DNA from: Poecilobothrus nobilitatus
Taxonomy: Eukaryota; Arthropoda; Insecta; Diptera; Dolichopodidae
DNA length: 64,000 nt
Reading direction: 5' to 3'
NCBI GenBank assembly: GCA_947095535.1
Contig: OX352774.1
Span: forward strand, 110,859,996 to 110,923,995
The notes under the pieces were generated by a model that was given only the letters and a program-made list of their open reading frames with translations, ran no database searches and was not told the origin of the DNA. The position numbers and the translations under genes are program-made. This document shows, in pieces, positions 1-11,081 of this stretch (position 1 is its first letter; each line of letters begins with the position of its first letter).

Positions 1-141
1 TTAGTTTCTACACGAAGTATGCATATTTCACTTTTTAATTCTTTGCACAGATTTTCTACTTCACTTATTCGTAAGTGAAATTGAACTTCTTACTTTTTGA
101 GCAATTTACCAATGTTATCTTCATTGGATTTTTTCTGACTG

Positions 142-526
142 TCATTTTTTGTGTATAGTGGCTTTGCTATTTGTGAAGTTGCTGTAGTGAGTCACCCTTG
201 AAGGTGATCTAGGAACCTTGCTGCTTATTTTAAAAGGATCCGTTTCATTTGCTCTACTACGTTGAGTATCTAAACGCAATAAGTGATCTCCCCGAGAATC
301 AATGAGATCAACCTCATAAGAGAGTGGATTTTCCAGCCTAACTAAATTACCACCTGGGGTATTAATTCCTTTTCTTTTATTCATTGCATCTATTTTTTTT
401 GTTTTATGTCGGAGTATGCATCTCCTAGCATCTGGGAACAAGTCCCTCGTACAAGGCGGTACTCGAAGTTTCTGCCGTCTCTCATGCATCATCCGCAGAC
501 CAGAAGCACTTCTGAGACAGTCACTT
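142..526 (-). CDS. candidate coding exon, unknown protein (partial gene)
   Basis: This is the only stretch that looks like host coding sequence. An open frame starts at a plausible splice acceptor (AG at 527-528, preceded by a CTAAT branch-like motif) and runs 128 codons to a TGA at 142-144. The first in-frame Met pair is at 487-492. Base composition is clearly richer in G+C than the flanks and residue use is balanced rather than the Phe/Lys/Asn/Ile bias of random AT-rich frames. The predicted product is basic and polar (Arg, Ser, Lys rich), with no membrane segment and no motif I recognise. A parallel frame continues toward base 1 with further coding-like, heptad-patterned residues (about 1-90). 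The exon may therefore have lost one A in register near 145-150, or the TGA may be the true gene end. Either a last exon of a minus-strand gene or a decayed coding fragment. No function is assigned. Confidence 0.4.
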
Positions 527-3089
527 CTGGATTTTTGTATTAGATTTTAGTGGACTTTTACCACAATCATTCCTTACTGCGAGTATTTCGTTTCCAAATC
601 CACTGGGGACAAATTACTGTTGTGTGACCCAGTTGGAATTTTTATCAAGATAAAGAAATGTGAAATTGCTGTAATGTTTTAAATTGTTTGAACAGTTTAT
701 TGTCTAGGAAATTGTCAAGCCAGAGAAAAAAACATTGCACATTGTTTTGCTAGTAGTGTCTCGAGAGATCGTGGGGTAATTTAATCGGAACTGAGCTAAT
801 TTCCGATTTTATATTGATTTATTCCATTCTGAATCAAATGTTTTTAAGCTTTTGCACAGCATCTGTTCTGGTAGCATTACGTTTTAGGTTAAGGGCATTA
901 TTTTAAAAGTCTAAAATTAAAATAGACTTGTCCTAAAATAAATATCTTAAATATTTATTGATCTAATTCGAAAACACTTCTGTCTTGTTAATACGCATCT
1001 TATCTCAAGCTCATTATAAAATTTTCAAATTTTAAAATAAAAACCTAAAATAATACCCAATAATTAAAAATAACTTGAAATTATTTTAAATTATTAGATA
1101 TTGAGTAGCTAGATGCCAATTTGAAGTCTTTGGATATGACAGAAAAAAATACATTATTCTTCTATATACAATCTAAGTTGTTCATAATAGAGTTAATCTT
1201 AAAATTTCACGCTCTATTTCAGCAAAATTTAATAAAATTAGGTTAACATGTACAATATGTATGTATATACGTTTATTTAATATTGTTGTATAATATTTTT
1301 ATAAAAAAACACTAAAACCATATAAAATATATATAGTTTACCACCAACGATCTTAAAATTATTATTTTCATATCCATATTTTTAGTTTCTAATCATCTCT
1401 ATTCGTATTTTTTTTTTTTGCTTCAAATCATTGTCTAATAGACCCAATTGAACCCAAATACCATGAAATACCAATTGAAATGAATTTAAAATCCTTCAGT
1501 CAAACCAAAAAAAAAAAAAAAAATTAACTTAAAACCTCAGTTTATTTACATTTCTAATAATTCTGTTTAAAAATGCTTTAATTTTTTTTTTTTTTTTGTT
1601 GTTGAAAATGTCCTTAAATTGTTTTCTTTTCACTTTTCACTTCTTGCTGTTTTTGTTTTTTTCTTTTAATAAAAACATTTGAAATAAACAAAAAAAAAAA
1701 TTGTTATTATTAGCATAATAATTATTGTCTGTTTGTCTGTTGTTGTTATATTTTATAAAACAAAAAAATATAACATGTTACCATATGCCCACTTGAAATA
1801 GACAAAAGAAACAATAGTTAGTGTATAGTGTATATATGTATGTATATTACAAAAGAAGCAACAGTAGAAAGGATGATTCAATTCAAAGGATATTTATTTT
1901 GATTGTTTCTATTTTCAGAATATATTTTAAATATTTTTATTCTTGTTTTTATGTTTTTTTTTTCTTTTTTTTTTTTTTCTAGAGCATTTTTGGGAACAAA
2001 ACTATTAGATTAAAATAATAATCACCAGCCAAAAAATAATAAACTTGCTCTAATTTCTAATTCTTTTTATATTTATGATTGAATTTTTTTTTTTGTATTT
2101 TTGTATTTTTGATGTATAAGGATTATCTGAATATAATAAATACTGTCTATTTATATACCTAGATATTTTTATATTCATTTCTTTGTTTTTATATTTTCTT
2201 GCCAACTGAATTGTGATATTGTTTTGAGATAGGATTATCTTATTTTGCGAAAAAAAAAACCTAAGTGTACTTGATGTATATTACAAGTAGTTAAAATCTT
2301 AAGCTAAAATTTTTCATTTAAAAATTAGAGCAAACTTTTAGAAAAAATAACAATCTTAATTTGAGAGTTTTAAGTTAGAAATACTAATCTATAGATTATA
2401 TTATGTTATAACATCGTTATTAATTCTATTGAAAAGAAAAAAATATCATAATAAAAAATAAAAATAAAATTTTTTGAAACTGAATTCATTATTGTCCTTT
2501 TTAATCATCCTAGAGATGAAAATTTAAATTGTCATTCTAAATTGAAATTATAAATATTACATATTTTGAAAATACATTGAGACAACTGACAAGTAATTGA
2601 AATAAATCATAGTGCAGAAGAAATCTATATAAAAAGATTAACTATAAGAATAAGGTGCAGTGAGTCAACTACAAGAATAAGGTGCAGTTAGTGAGTGAAA
2701 AATACATGACCGAATAATGAAGTTGAAAATTTAAATAAGTCAAAACAAAATCAGTATCAGTAATCGAAAAAATGAATTTAAAAATAATAAGAATATAATA
2801 ACGGCGACCGAGAATTATTCCTCAGGCAATAAAATTAAATCGGCTTTAAATCGGCTCTTTTTCAATACGGAAATAAAGTCGAAATTGTGAATTTCCCAAA
2901 TTAGACCATTACGGTTACCGTTTTGAAAATGAAATAAAAGCCGAAATTCTAAAATTCTTCTCAATTAATTTTGTTTATATATATGCAAAATGCAACAGCA
3001 TATGCACATATTATATATAGCGATAAATTCTGTAAAAACCTTAAAAATCTTATAACATTGATTTTGTATCCAAGTATAAAATTCAAATA
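527..3089. other. AT-rich spacer, no supported gene
   Basis: The stretch is dominated by A and T homopolymers and short TATA/TGTA runs. A long T-tract ending in CTAG near 1955-1982 resembles a splice acceptor on the plus strand, but no donor or coding frame follows it. Two adjacent short direct repeats (AGAATAAGGTGCAGT) sit at about 2648-2690. Nothing else is recognisable. Confidence 0.6.
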
Positions 3090-3282
3090 GGGGCCTCGAT
3101 GACCTAGTTGGTAAGAGCGTATAAAATACGCTGTAAACACCGAAGGAATATTGGTTCGAATCCCACATACGTCGTAAGAGTAATTCTCTCTTATGACATG
3201 TACAGTCACGCCAGAAAAAAAAAGGCTGTGTAATTTTCTTGTTACATTTATGTGGCAGGGAAATGCACTCAAAAAAAAAAAA
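3090..3282 (+). mobile_element. tRNA-derived SINE, full-length copy 1
   Basis: The head can be folded as a degenerate tRNA: an A box, an anticodon-like stem AGCGT/ACGCT enclosing a 7-nt loop with T at the position-33 equivalent and AAA in the anticodon slot, and a T-arm with the loop TTCGAAT. A non-tRNA body follows, then a conserved tail with a GGCTGTGTAATTT block and the palindrome CACAT..ATGTG (written here as ACATTTATGTG), ending in an A-run. Other copies of the same family are at 18389-18581, 37616-37772, 36907-36962 and 3491-3544, so the repeat is independently supported. It would be transcribed by RNA polymerase III and mobilised by a partner LINE. I cannot name the family. Target-site duplications are not clear for this copy. 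Confidence 0.85.
3100..3163 (+). promoter_or_regulatory. internal RNA polymerase III promoter (A and B boxes) of SINE
   Basis: The A box TGACCTAGTTGG at 3100-3111 fits TRGYNNAGYNGG except for one base. The B box GGTTCGAATCC at 3153-3163 fits the GGTTCGANTCC consensus exactly. The 41-bp gap is normal for tRNA-type promoters. Confidence 0.8.
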
Positions 3283-3490
3283 GTTTTAACAAGTACATTT
3301 ATTTTATATATTTATAGATCCCCCACGCGGATGGCATACACGATCACTGATGTCAATATGAAAAAAATATTCAAGGTCTTATAAATTACATTAAGAATAT
3401 GCAAACAAAATAAAAAAATTAAAGAACACATATTTTGAATATACCACAATAAAAAATAATTCTGAAATTAGAAGGCATTTTTTTTGTTTT

Positions 3491-3544
3491 TAATGCATTT
3501 CTCAGCCACATAAATGTGAACAGGAAATTACACAACCTTTCATT
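3491..3544 (-). mobile_element. 5'-truncated SINE tail fragment
   Basis: Reading the minus strand gives the tail of the SINE: AAAGGTTGTGTAATTTCC, the ACATTTATGTGGC palindrome region and the GAAATGCATT end. The tRNA head is absent, as expected from 5' truncation during reverse transcription. It lies about 200 bp from copy 1 in the opposite orientation. Confidence 0.75.
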
Positions 3545-3654
3545 TATAGAGTAAATTGTTAGCTTTAATTTTTATGCCTTAATGATTCCAAAACCCCAAC
3601 AGTTACAAAGTTATGGTGGTTTAAAATTATTTAAAACGAAATAAATATGTTTCA

Positions 3655-3745
3655 AACTCAATTTTCTTTTGAAACACCCTGTATTTGGGGTAAAGAGCTT
3701 TCTAACGGTATAGTAATAAATATAGGGTGTCTTTAGATGTATAGT
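3655..3745. repeat. possible short inverted repeat with CACCCTGTAT-type ends
   Basis: GAAACACCCTGTATTT at about 3670 and its near reverse complement AAATATAGGGTGTCTTT at about 3718 face each other. Sequences of the form AAACACCCTGTA are common at the ends of insect repeats. The interior is too short to define an element. It may be the junction of two decayed copies. Confidence 0.25.
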
Positions 3746-5069
3746 AGGTTTTTTTGAAAGTTTTAATTTTTTTTTTTTATCAAAATTTCCACTTGGAATT
3801 GCAATATCTCAAAAACGGTAACACTAATTAAGACGAAACAAGTTCTATATTAAAGATAGTATTATGCTCTATAATTATGTAGAAAATGATTCCTGTATAC
3901 TATCGTAGACGAAAAATATAACTGTTAAAGTAAAATACTACAAAATAATAGGAAAATTTTCAAATAATCAATTTGACCTTCAAATGATCTTGTCGTTCAG
4001 AGTGGTCTTCTATGAAATGTTGGTGACGTTATCAAGTGCCGTTATAATAAATTTCATTACAATCGGACGCGGAAGTTAATCCAAACCATAGCCAAAATAT
4101 CATATATTTAATTATTTTATAGGTATTTAATTAAAAAGGTATTTCTCATCAGAAATAAGCTCTCCGATTAAAGAAAATATTCAATAAAATTTATACAAAA
4201 ATAAACTCCTTTTTGAATGTTTTTGTTTCAATGTTTCGGCTTGTAGTATATAGATATGAATTGATATCGATATACCTCAAATATTTGAAAATTATGTTTA
4301 ATAAAAATCTACTAAATTAAATCTGATGCATTTGATAATGCATCAAAATTTTAAATTGATTGATTTCGCAGTAATTAAATCATTCAAATGAAAATTATCT
4401 TTAAATTTTATTATCATATATTATTATATTGCATTCATTAACTGGCATTATATTTAAGAAAAAAAAACTTTCTTTTCGAATTTTCACAATATAATTAGTA
4501 TAAAAATTCACAAGAAAAAGAAATTTTTTCTAAACGCATTTGAATAATATATAACAGTAAGTCCATTTACCTTTTAAAACAATGTATTATTTTATATTTA
4601 ATCCTTCTTTCTTTTCACAATGTATTCATACATATACTTTGTTCGTAGAAACTTTTTTAAATCTTTTTGTGTTTTCAATAACTATTATTTGAAACAATAA
4701 ACTATAATTAAAATCGTTGGACATTGCAGTATATTTATCTTTGCTATATATATATATGTATATTAAAAATTAAATCTCTGTTGAAATCTTACCAAAACTA
4801 ATTTATTGTTTAATAATTTTAACACAAAAAAAATGTAAAGATTTTAAAATAATAGTTGAAAAAAAAAAAAAAACATTTTCAAGTACCTATTGACTCACTC
4901 CTTAAATATAATTAGACAAATTACTTTTACCAAGAAGTAATTAAATTTTATCACCCCTTATTTAATAATAACGATTTTTTTTTTGTGATTTTTCTTCGAA
5001 TTCGTAATTACAATTATATATATATACTATATAGTGAATTAAATTTTTTTTATTAAAAAGAAATTTATA
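3746..5069. other. AT-rich spacer, no supported gene
   Basis: The first 400 bases (to about 4130) have slightly more complex sequence and phrases such as ATATCTCAAAAACGGTAAC that look repeat-derived, but I could not match them elsewhere in the window. The remainder is low-complexity A/T-rich sequence. Confidence 0.5.
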
Positions 5070-5908
5070 AAAAAACTAGAAAGAGTGCAGTAGAGAAGAC
5101 TGTGTCAACACTGGGATACCCGCACGAACGTAATATACCCTGTTTCTATAAAACTTGACCATCTTTTCAAATGTTTTAGTACCGACTTTAACTACAGAGA
5201 TATATTTATGTAAATTGTGGAGTTGTATGTCAGCTACCCGAATCTATTGCACAAGCACAATCAAATTTTGCAGAAGTTGTTGCCATAAAACTTGATCATC
5301 ATTTGTAAGATTTCAGACCCCTAACTTCATTAAGTTCCAAGAGGTGCATGATGTCTGAACTGGCTGCTATAGACCAACCAAAATTTTACGAAAGTTATTG
5401 GCATGTAACTCGACACCTCTTTACTAAATTTCAGATTCCTAGCTTCAGTAGACACTGAGTTATTTTCATTTAAAAAGAGAAGTTGTATGGCAGCTACCTG
5501 AACCTGTCGTACCATCACAACCAAATTTTACAGAAGTTGTTGCCATAAAACTTGATCAACATTTTCAAAATTTAAGATACCTAGCTTGAATAAACACTGA
5601 GTTATTTCCATTTAAAGAAAGAAGTTGTATCGCAGCTACTCGAACCCAGCGGCCGAAGAAGCTGCATTTAAATAGCAAAACTAACAATTTTTCCAAAGTG
5701 ACGTAAAAAAAATTCAGCTTCCTAGCTCCTTTATTTTTTGAGTTATCGTGCGGACGGGTGGACTGACGTACACGACTTAATCGACTCAGAATTCGATTCT
5801 AAGCTGATCCATACCTTTGACACTATATCTAGCTCGACTCCTTTAAGATGTCACAAACGTAATGGCAAATTTATTATGCCCTTGAACATAGTTCATACGG
5901 GTATAAAA
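5070..5908 (-). mobile_element. family A interspersed element, copy A1 (DINE-1/HINE-like)
   Basis: On the minus strand the element begins with TTATACCCGTATGAACTAT and its imperfect inverted partner. Then come a GTCCAC/CGTCCGT tract, a conserved block ending with the phrase GAGTTATCGTGCGG on the plus strand, and several copies of a ~130-bp module carrying GCAGCTACCCGAACC. It closes with a hairpin-forming TGACACAGTCT segment and a final CTAGTTTTT. The same ends and order recur at 5969-7877, 23201-23924 and 57540-58006. No protein is encoded. The open frames within it are shadows of the repeat modules. A1 and A2 lie head-to-tail, about 60 bp apart. Confidence 0.75.
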
Positions 5909-6282
5909 AAACAACTATATACATATATAAATATATCTGTAATAATTAAAAAAAAAAGTTTTATATCTAAAAACGAGGAAGAGTGCAGTAGAGTAGACTG
6001 TGTCAACTCTGGGATACCCGTATGAACGTAATATATCCTATTATAAAACTTAATCATCTTTTAAAAACATTCAGATGTTTTAGTACCGAACTACAGAGAT
6101 ATATTTATGTAAATTGTGAAGTTGTATGGCAGCTACCCGAATCTATTGCGCCTAGCTTCATTAAGTTCCAAGAAATGCAAGAAGCCTAAACCGGCGGCAT
6201 TAGATCAATCAAATTTTACAAAAGTTTTTGGCATGCAACTCGACACTTTTTCACTAAATTTCAGATAGCTAGATTCAACAGA

Positions 6283-6896
6283 CACTGAGTTATTTTCATT
6301 TAAAAAGAGAAGTTGTATGGCAACTACCCGAACCTGTCATATCATCACAACCAAATTTTACAGAAGTTATTGCCATAAAAGTGGATTATCATTCGCAAAA
6401 TTTCAGATACCTAGATTGAATAGACACTGGGTTATTTCCATTTAAAGAAAGAAGTTGTATGGCAGCTACTCGAACCCGGCGGCCGAAAATGCTGGAGTTA
6501 AATAGCAAAACTAACAATTTTGCAAAAGTGACGTAAAAAAAATATCAGCCTCTTAGCTCCTTTATTTTTTGAGTTATCGTGCGGACGGACACTGAGTTAT
6601 TTTCATTTAAAAAGAGAAGTTGTACGGCAGCTACCCGAACCCGTCGCACCACCGCAACCAAATTTTGCAGAAGCTGTTGCCATAAAACTTGATCATCATT
6701 CGCAAAATTTCAGATACCTAGATTGGATAGACACTGGGTTATTTCGATTTAAAGAAAGAAGTTGTATGGCAGCTACTCGAACCCGGCGGCCGAAAATGCT
6801 GGAGTTAAATAGCAAAACTAACAATTTTACAAAAGTAACGTAAAAAAATTTGCAGCCTCCTAGCTCCTCCATTTTTTGAGTTATCGTGCGGACGGA
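6283..6896 (-). repeat. 307-bp tandem duplication inside A2
   Basis: The phrase CACTGAGTTATTTTCATTTA starts at 6283 and 6590, and a one-base variant of its start lies at 6897, giving exactly 307 bp per step. Each unit runs through two GCAGCTAC modules and the block ending GAGTTATCGTGCGGACGG (6571, 6878), so the unit boundary falls inside the (GGAC)n tract. Confidence 0.85.
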
Positions 6897-7010
6897 CATT
6901 GAGTTCTTTTCATTTAAAAAGAGATTTTGTATGGCAGCTACCCGAACCCGTCGCACCAGCACAACCAAATTTTGCAGAAGTTGTTGCCATAAAACTTGAT
7001 CATCATTTGC

Positions 7011-7528
7011 AAGATTTCAGACGCCTAGCTTTATTAACTTCCAAGAGGTGCAAGAAGCCTGAACCGGCTGCTCTAGGCCAACTAAATTTTACAAAAGTTG
7101 TTGGCTTATAACTCGACACCTCTTTACTAAATTTCAGATTCCTAGCTTCAATAAACACTGAGTTATTCTCATTTAACCGGATAAGTTGTATGGCAGCTAC
7201 CCGAACCCGTCGCACCACCACAACCAAATTTTGCAAAAGTTGTTGCCATAAAACTTGATAACCATTTGCAAGATTTCAGACGCCTAGCTTTATTAACTTC
7301 CAAGAGGTGCAAGAAGCCTGAACCGGCTGCTCTAAACCAACCAAATTTTGCAAAAGTTGTTGGCATGTAACTCGACACCTCTTTACTAAATTTCAGATTC
7401 CTAGCTTAAATAAACACTGAGTTATTCTCATTTAAACGGAGAAGTTGTATGGCAGCTACCCGAACCCGCCGCACCAACACAACCAAATTTTACAGAAGTT
7501 GTTGCCATAAAGCTTGATCATCATTTGC
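7011..7528 (-). repeat. 259-bp tandem duplication inside A2
   Basis: AAGATTTCAGACGCCTAGCT begins at 7011 and again at 7270, with a diverged third start at 7529, so the step is 259 bp twice. The two units are nearly identical over the segment containing AGAAGCCTGAACCGGCTGCT, which indicates a fairly recent duplication. Confidence 0.85.
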
Positions 7529-8083
7529 AAAATTTCAGAACCCTAGCTTGAATAGATACTGAGTTATTTCTATATAAAGAAAGAAGTTGTATGGCAGCTA
7601 CTCGAACCCGCCGACCGAAAATGTTGGATTTAAATAGCAAAACTAACAATTTTGCAAAAGTGACGTAAAAAAAATTTCAGCCTCCTAGCTCCTTTAATTT
7701 TTGAGTTATCGTGCGGACGAACGGACGGACGGACGGACGTACATGGCTTAATCGACTCAGAATTCGATTCTGAGCCGATCCATACCTTTGACACTATATC
7801 TAGCTCGGCTCCTTTAAGGTGTCACAAACGTAATGGCAAATTTATTATACCCTTGAACATAGTTCATACGGGTATAATAATTCTATACTTACTCTTCTAT
7901 AGAATACTTTTCAATGACATTCGTGTTCCATATAGTCGAATCAAAGTCGAAACCTAAACTACAAAAGCAAAACTACAACTACAAAAATATGTATAGAAAA
8001 AGTATTCAATCGTAACATTCCGTAAATGTATGTGATTCCTTTTTGCTTGTTGTTCCCAATAATGATCTATATAGAACAAAATA

Positions 8084-9605
8084 TGGCTCCGTGAATTAAC
8101 GCACAAGGAATTAAAGCCCCAAAACAAATTAAATAAAGAGTAAATTAATTATTTACACGCACCCTCCTATACTTTGTTTTATTTTTTTGTAAATTTGTAA
8201 ATTAATAAATATAATTAATTAATTTTCCCTTCCATATATAGAAAAATTAAATTAAATTAAAAAATTAAAATTTTAAACGGCTTAGTAAAATTTCTGGAAA
8301 AAGGGAATATACTTCTTTCTTCTAACAATATTTATTTATATTTTCTAAAGATTCTAAATTAGGAGGGAGTTCAGAATTAAATTCAAATCAGGGTTTCACG
8401 CTTTTTCCAAAATGTTTATTATATAGATATGTGTAGGTACATCTCTAAAATCACATATATATAAATATTGTGGAAAAAGCGTACAACTCAGATTTGGAAT
8501 TCAACTCTAAAATCAATACTAAAGTATACCCATGCAAACTCGGAATGTCATAAAATAAAATTACATATAAAATTACGATGATGATGAGACTTATTTCATT
8601 TTCTTTATTGGAAGTTATTTCACAATCAAATAAATTCCACATTGAGTGGGAGTTATTTCATATGCCAGTAGGCATTATTTCATAATTTTTAGGTATGACG
8701 TATTTCATTTGATGGTGGGATTTATTTCATTGGGATTATTTCATCGGGAATTATTTTAAATAGAATGTGATTTTGTTTTAAGATGATCTTTTCATAAATT
8801 CGTATATTTTGAATATTAAAGAATTGACTTTTTTTTATTAAATAATATATATAATACAAATTATAAACAGTTTTCGGGCGTTATATCCCTTCCATACAAA
8901 ATTTTGATTTCGAAAATCTTACTATCTTACTAGGATATACTATAGGACAAAATCTTGCATGTAATTCAGAATGTCACATATTCTTATATATAAATATTCT
9001 ATAAAAAGCGGTAAACCTGCTTTTGAATCCAACTCTAAAATTCCTCCTAACTCAGAATCTCACATATACATATACATAAAAAGTCTGTAAAAAGCATATA
9101 ATCATGTTTTTCAATCCAATTCTAAAATCCCTCCTAATTCAGAATCTCACATATACATACATATATACATATTCTACAAAAAGCGTATTAACTCCGCTTT
9201 TGAATCCAACTGTAAAATCCTCCTTAACTATTTGTTTATACATACTTTAAAAAGAAAGCCACAATCTATTTCTTTAAAAGTATTTTGCAAGATTTTGTCC
9301 GCGAAAGATTTTGTAATGCAAGATTTTAGAAAGATAGATTTTGTAATAAAAAAAATAAAAAAAAAAGCAAGATTTTGTTACAGGTTGATTTTGGCATGCA
9401 GGGTTGTGACCCTCTCCCCTACAAATTAATTAAAAATTGGGGTGTTAATTCATTTTTGTTTGGGGATTTATTTCACTTCTGTGGGGCTTTATTTCATTTT
9501 TGTTTTGGGGTATTAAAATCATTATGAATTAAGACCCTAAATTTTGGGATTTTATTCCATTTTTTCTTTTTGGCCTTTAATTTTTTGGGCGTAATTCACG
9601 AAGCC
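8084..9605. mobile_element. foldback-like element E1 with repeat-built inverted ends
   Basis: The ends are inverted: GGCTCCGTGAATTAACGC at 8084 matches the reverse complement of GCGTAATTCACGAAGCC ending at 9605, and the match continues through AATTAAAG and CCCCAAAACA. The arms are built of tandem ~25-35 bp units carrying TTATTTCATTT and GGGG (8640-8760 and 9420-9590), the arrangement seen in Foldback/Galileo-type elements. Inside are a local inverted repeat around GCTTTTTCC (about 8400 and 8470) and a minisatellite (8966-9228). It encodes nothing recognisable. The target duplication is unclear. Confidence 0.6.
8966..9228 (-). repeat. ~87-bp minisatellite, three units
   Basis: TCAGAAT starts units at 8966, 9052 and 9139 (86 and 87 bp). 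Each unit reads TCAGAATNTCACATATA, a variable TA/CA run, AAAAAGCGTATAA and TTTGAATCCAACTCTAAAAT, ending in CCTCCTAA. The same unit in the opposite orientation recurs at 47340-47780 and 49546-49810. Confidence 0.8.
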
Positions 9606-9754
9606 GTTATAAACGCTATTAAATACGATTGTTAACGCTGATGATTTTTCCGTGATATAAAAGAAAAAAAAAATTCTATATTTAAATTTATTTATGTATT
9701 TTATTTTATCCTTGCCTGTTCCCTATTAGGGAACTATGTATGTAAAATCATATA

Positions 9755-10531
9755 TTTTTTATACCCTACACATTAAGTATAGGGTATATTAACTTTGGTA
9801 TGGTGTTTGTAACCACCAAAAGGAAGCGAGTTAGGTATAGACATGTATATATATTCTGAATCAGGATCACCGCCTGAGTCGATTTAGCGATGTCCGTCCG
9901 TCCGTCCGTCCGTACGCACGATAACTCAAAAAATAATGATGCTATCTTGATGAAATTTATACTGTAGGTTAACAATGACTAAGGTAAGGCGAGGATTGTA
10001 AATGGGCGAAATCGGACCATGCGTTCGAGTACCTCCCATACAAATCTCAAAACCGAACAAGCATATCTTCGAAATTAATAAAGATAGAAACTTCAAGTTT
10101 GGTACTAGGGTGTTGTTTCCTGAATCCCTGATTTGTCCAAAATTGAAGATGAATTAGAATGGTTGTTCGGGTATCTGCCACACAACTCCCAAGACAAAAC
10201 AAGCATATCTTCGAAATTAATAAATATATAAACTTGAAATTTGATATAATAATGTTCTACCCTGTTGATATCTCTAAAATTTGAGATCAATTGGGGTGGT
10301 GGTCCGCGTGCCTCCACACACTTCCCAAGATCTAACAAGCATATTTTCGAATTTAATAAAGATAGAAATCTGAAATTTTATACAAAGGTTGTAAAAGCAT
10401 TTATTTTTTTAGCTTAGTTATATTAAATACCTAACTAAAATAACTTATGGATTTTTAATTTAATTTGAATTTTTTAGGTGTAGGGTATAAATAAGTCGGT
10501 TGCATCGACTTACTGTTACTTTTACTTGTTT
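9755..10531 (+). mobile_element. family B interspersed element, copy B1 (DINE-1/HINE-like)
   Basis: It starts after a T-run with ATACCCTACACATTAAGTAT and its inverted partner AGGGTATA. A GTCCGTCC tract lies at 9892-9913, with the conserved GATAACTCAAAAAATAATGA block just after it. Three ~110-130 bp modules carry CATATCTTCGAAATTAATAA. Near the 3' end the stem AAGTCG/CGACTT (10493-10511) forms a hairpin, and the element closes with TTACTTGTTTTT. A second copy in opposite orientation at 55848-56708 confirms both ends. It is non-coding. Confidence 0.75.
9892..9913 (+). repeat. (GTCC)n microsatellite inside B1
   Basis: There are five and a half GTCC units. The position matches the tract in families A and C, so it is a structural part of the element class rather than a chance microsatellite. 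Confidence 0.9.
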
Positions 10532-10912
10532 TTATCCTAGCTTGTTCACCTTTACTCTGAATAACTTTTTTAAATTTTATATCATTTTACTTTTGAACTG
10601 TTCCCTGAATGATATTTAGCCAAATAGATATAAATCTGAATCTCTTTTTATGTCCTTACTCGTTACTCTATTCGCAATAAAATTAAGCATAGTATTGAGG
10701 TGAGTTTAAGCCATTCTACTATTTTGACGCAATTTTCATTCTTTTTATTTTAATTAAATTCTTAAAATTTTTTATACTGTTAAAAATTTTTTAAATATAT
10801 GTATTTTTTTTTCAAAATTTATTTCGTTCGAATTTAAAGTTATTCTATATTATTTTTTGTTTCATAAAAATTAATATGAAGCTTAATTATCTTCAGATTC
10901 TTAAAATGTATA

Positions 10913-11081
10913 ACCCGAACTAGAATGACATAGCATAAGCAAAGCTAAATGTCTTTTTTTTTTAACGCATTGATATACATATTATGTAAATGTGACAACT
11001 TCATCAAGACATATTACGTTGGCCCATAATGACAAATGTTGAATTTGACATTTAGCTATGCTATGTCATTATGGTTCGGGT
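10913..11081. mobile_element. 169-bp MITE with ~35-bp inverted ends
   Basis: ACCCGAACTAGAATGACATA at 10913 is matched by the reverse complement of TGTCATTATGGTTCGGGT ending at 11081. The match continues inward through TAGCATA and GCTAAATGTC, interrupted by a 5-bp insertion in the left arm. The interior is only about 90 bp. No second copy was seen in the window and the superfamily is unknown. Confidence 0.65.

Larger units (their letters stand above)
5969..7877 (-). mobile_element. family A element, copy A2, internally amplified
   Basis: It has the same termini as A1: the plus-strand left end AACGAGGAAGAGTGCAGTAG and the right end CATAGTTCATACGGGTATAA. The hairpin GAGTAGAC-TGT-GTCAACTC lies just inside the left end (7 of 8 pairs). 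A (GGAC)n tract is at about 7718-7738. The element is about 1.9 kb against about 0.84 kb for A1, because interior modules have been duplicated in tandem (see the 307-bp and 259-bp repeats). At least eight copies of the GAAGTTGTATGGCAGCTAC module are present. It is non-coding. Confidence 0.75.

Noticed and set aside
3090..3163. A functional tRNA gene
   Set aside because: The acceptor stem does not pair, the D-arm is degenerate, and the same head occurs in other copies attached to a SINE body and tail.
2961..3384. Open frames on both strands around 3 kb
   Set aside because: They overlap the SINE and reflect its tRNA-like head and tail rather than a protein gene.
6696..7378. Several overlapping open frames with similar translations (VRRVRVAAIQ and the like)
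   Set aside because: They are translations of the tandem modules of element A2. The similarity comes from the DNA repeat, and frames are closed in other copies.
6283..7528. CRISPR-like repeat-spacer pattern
   Set aside because: The units are long, contiguous tandem duplications without unique spacers of constant size, in a eukaryotic repeat.
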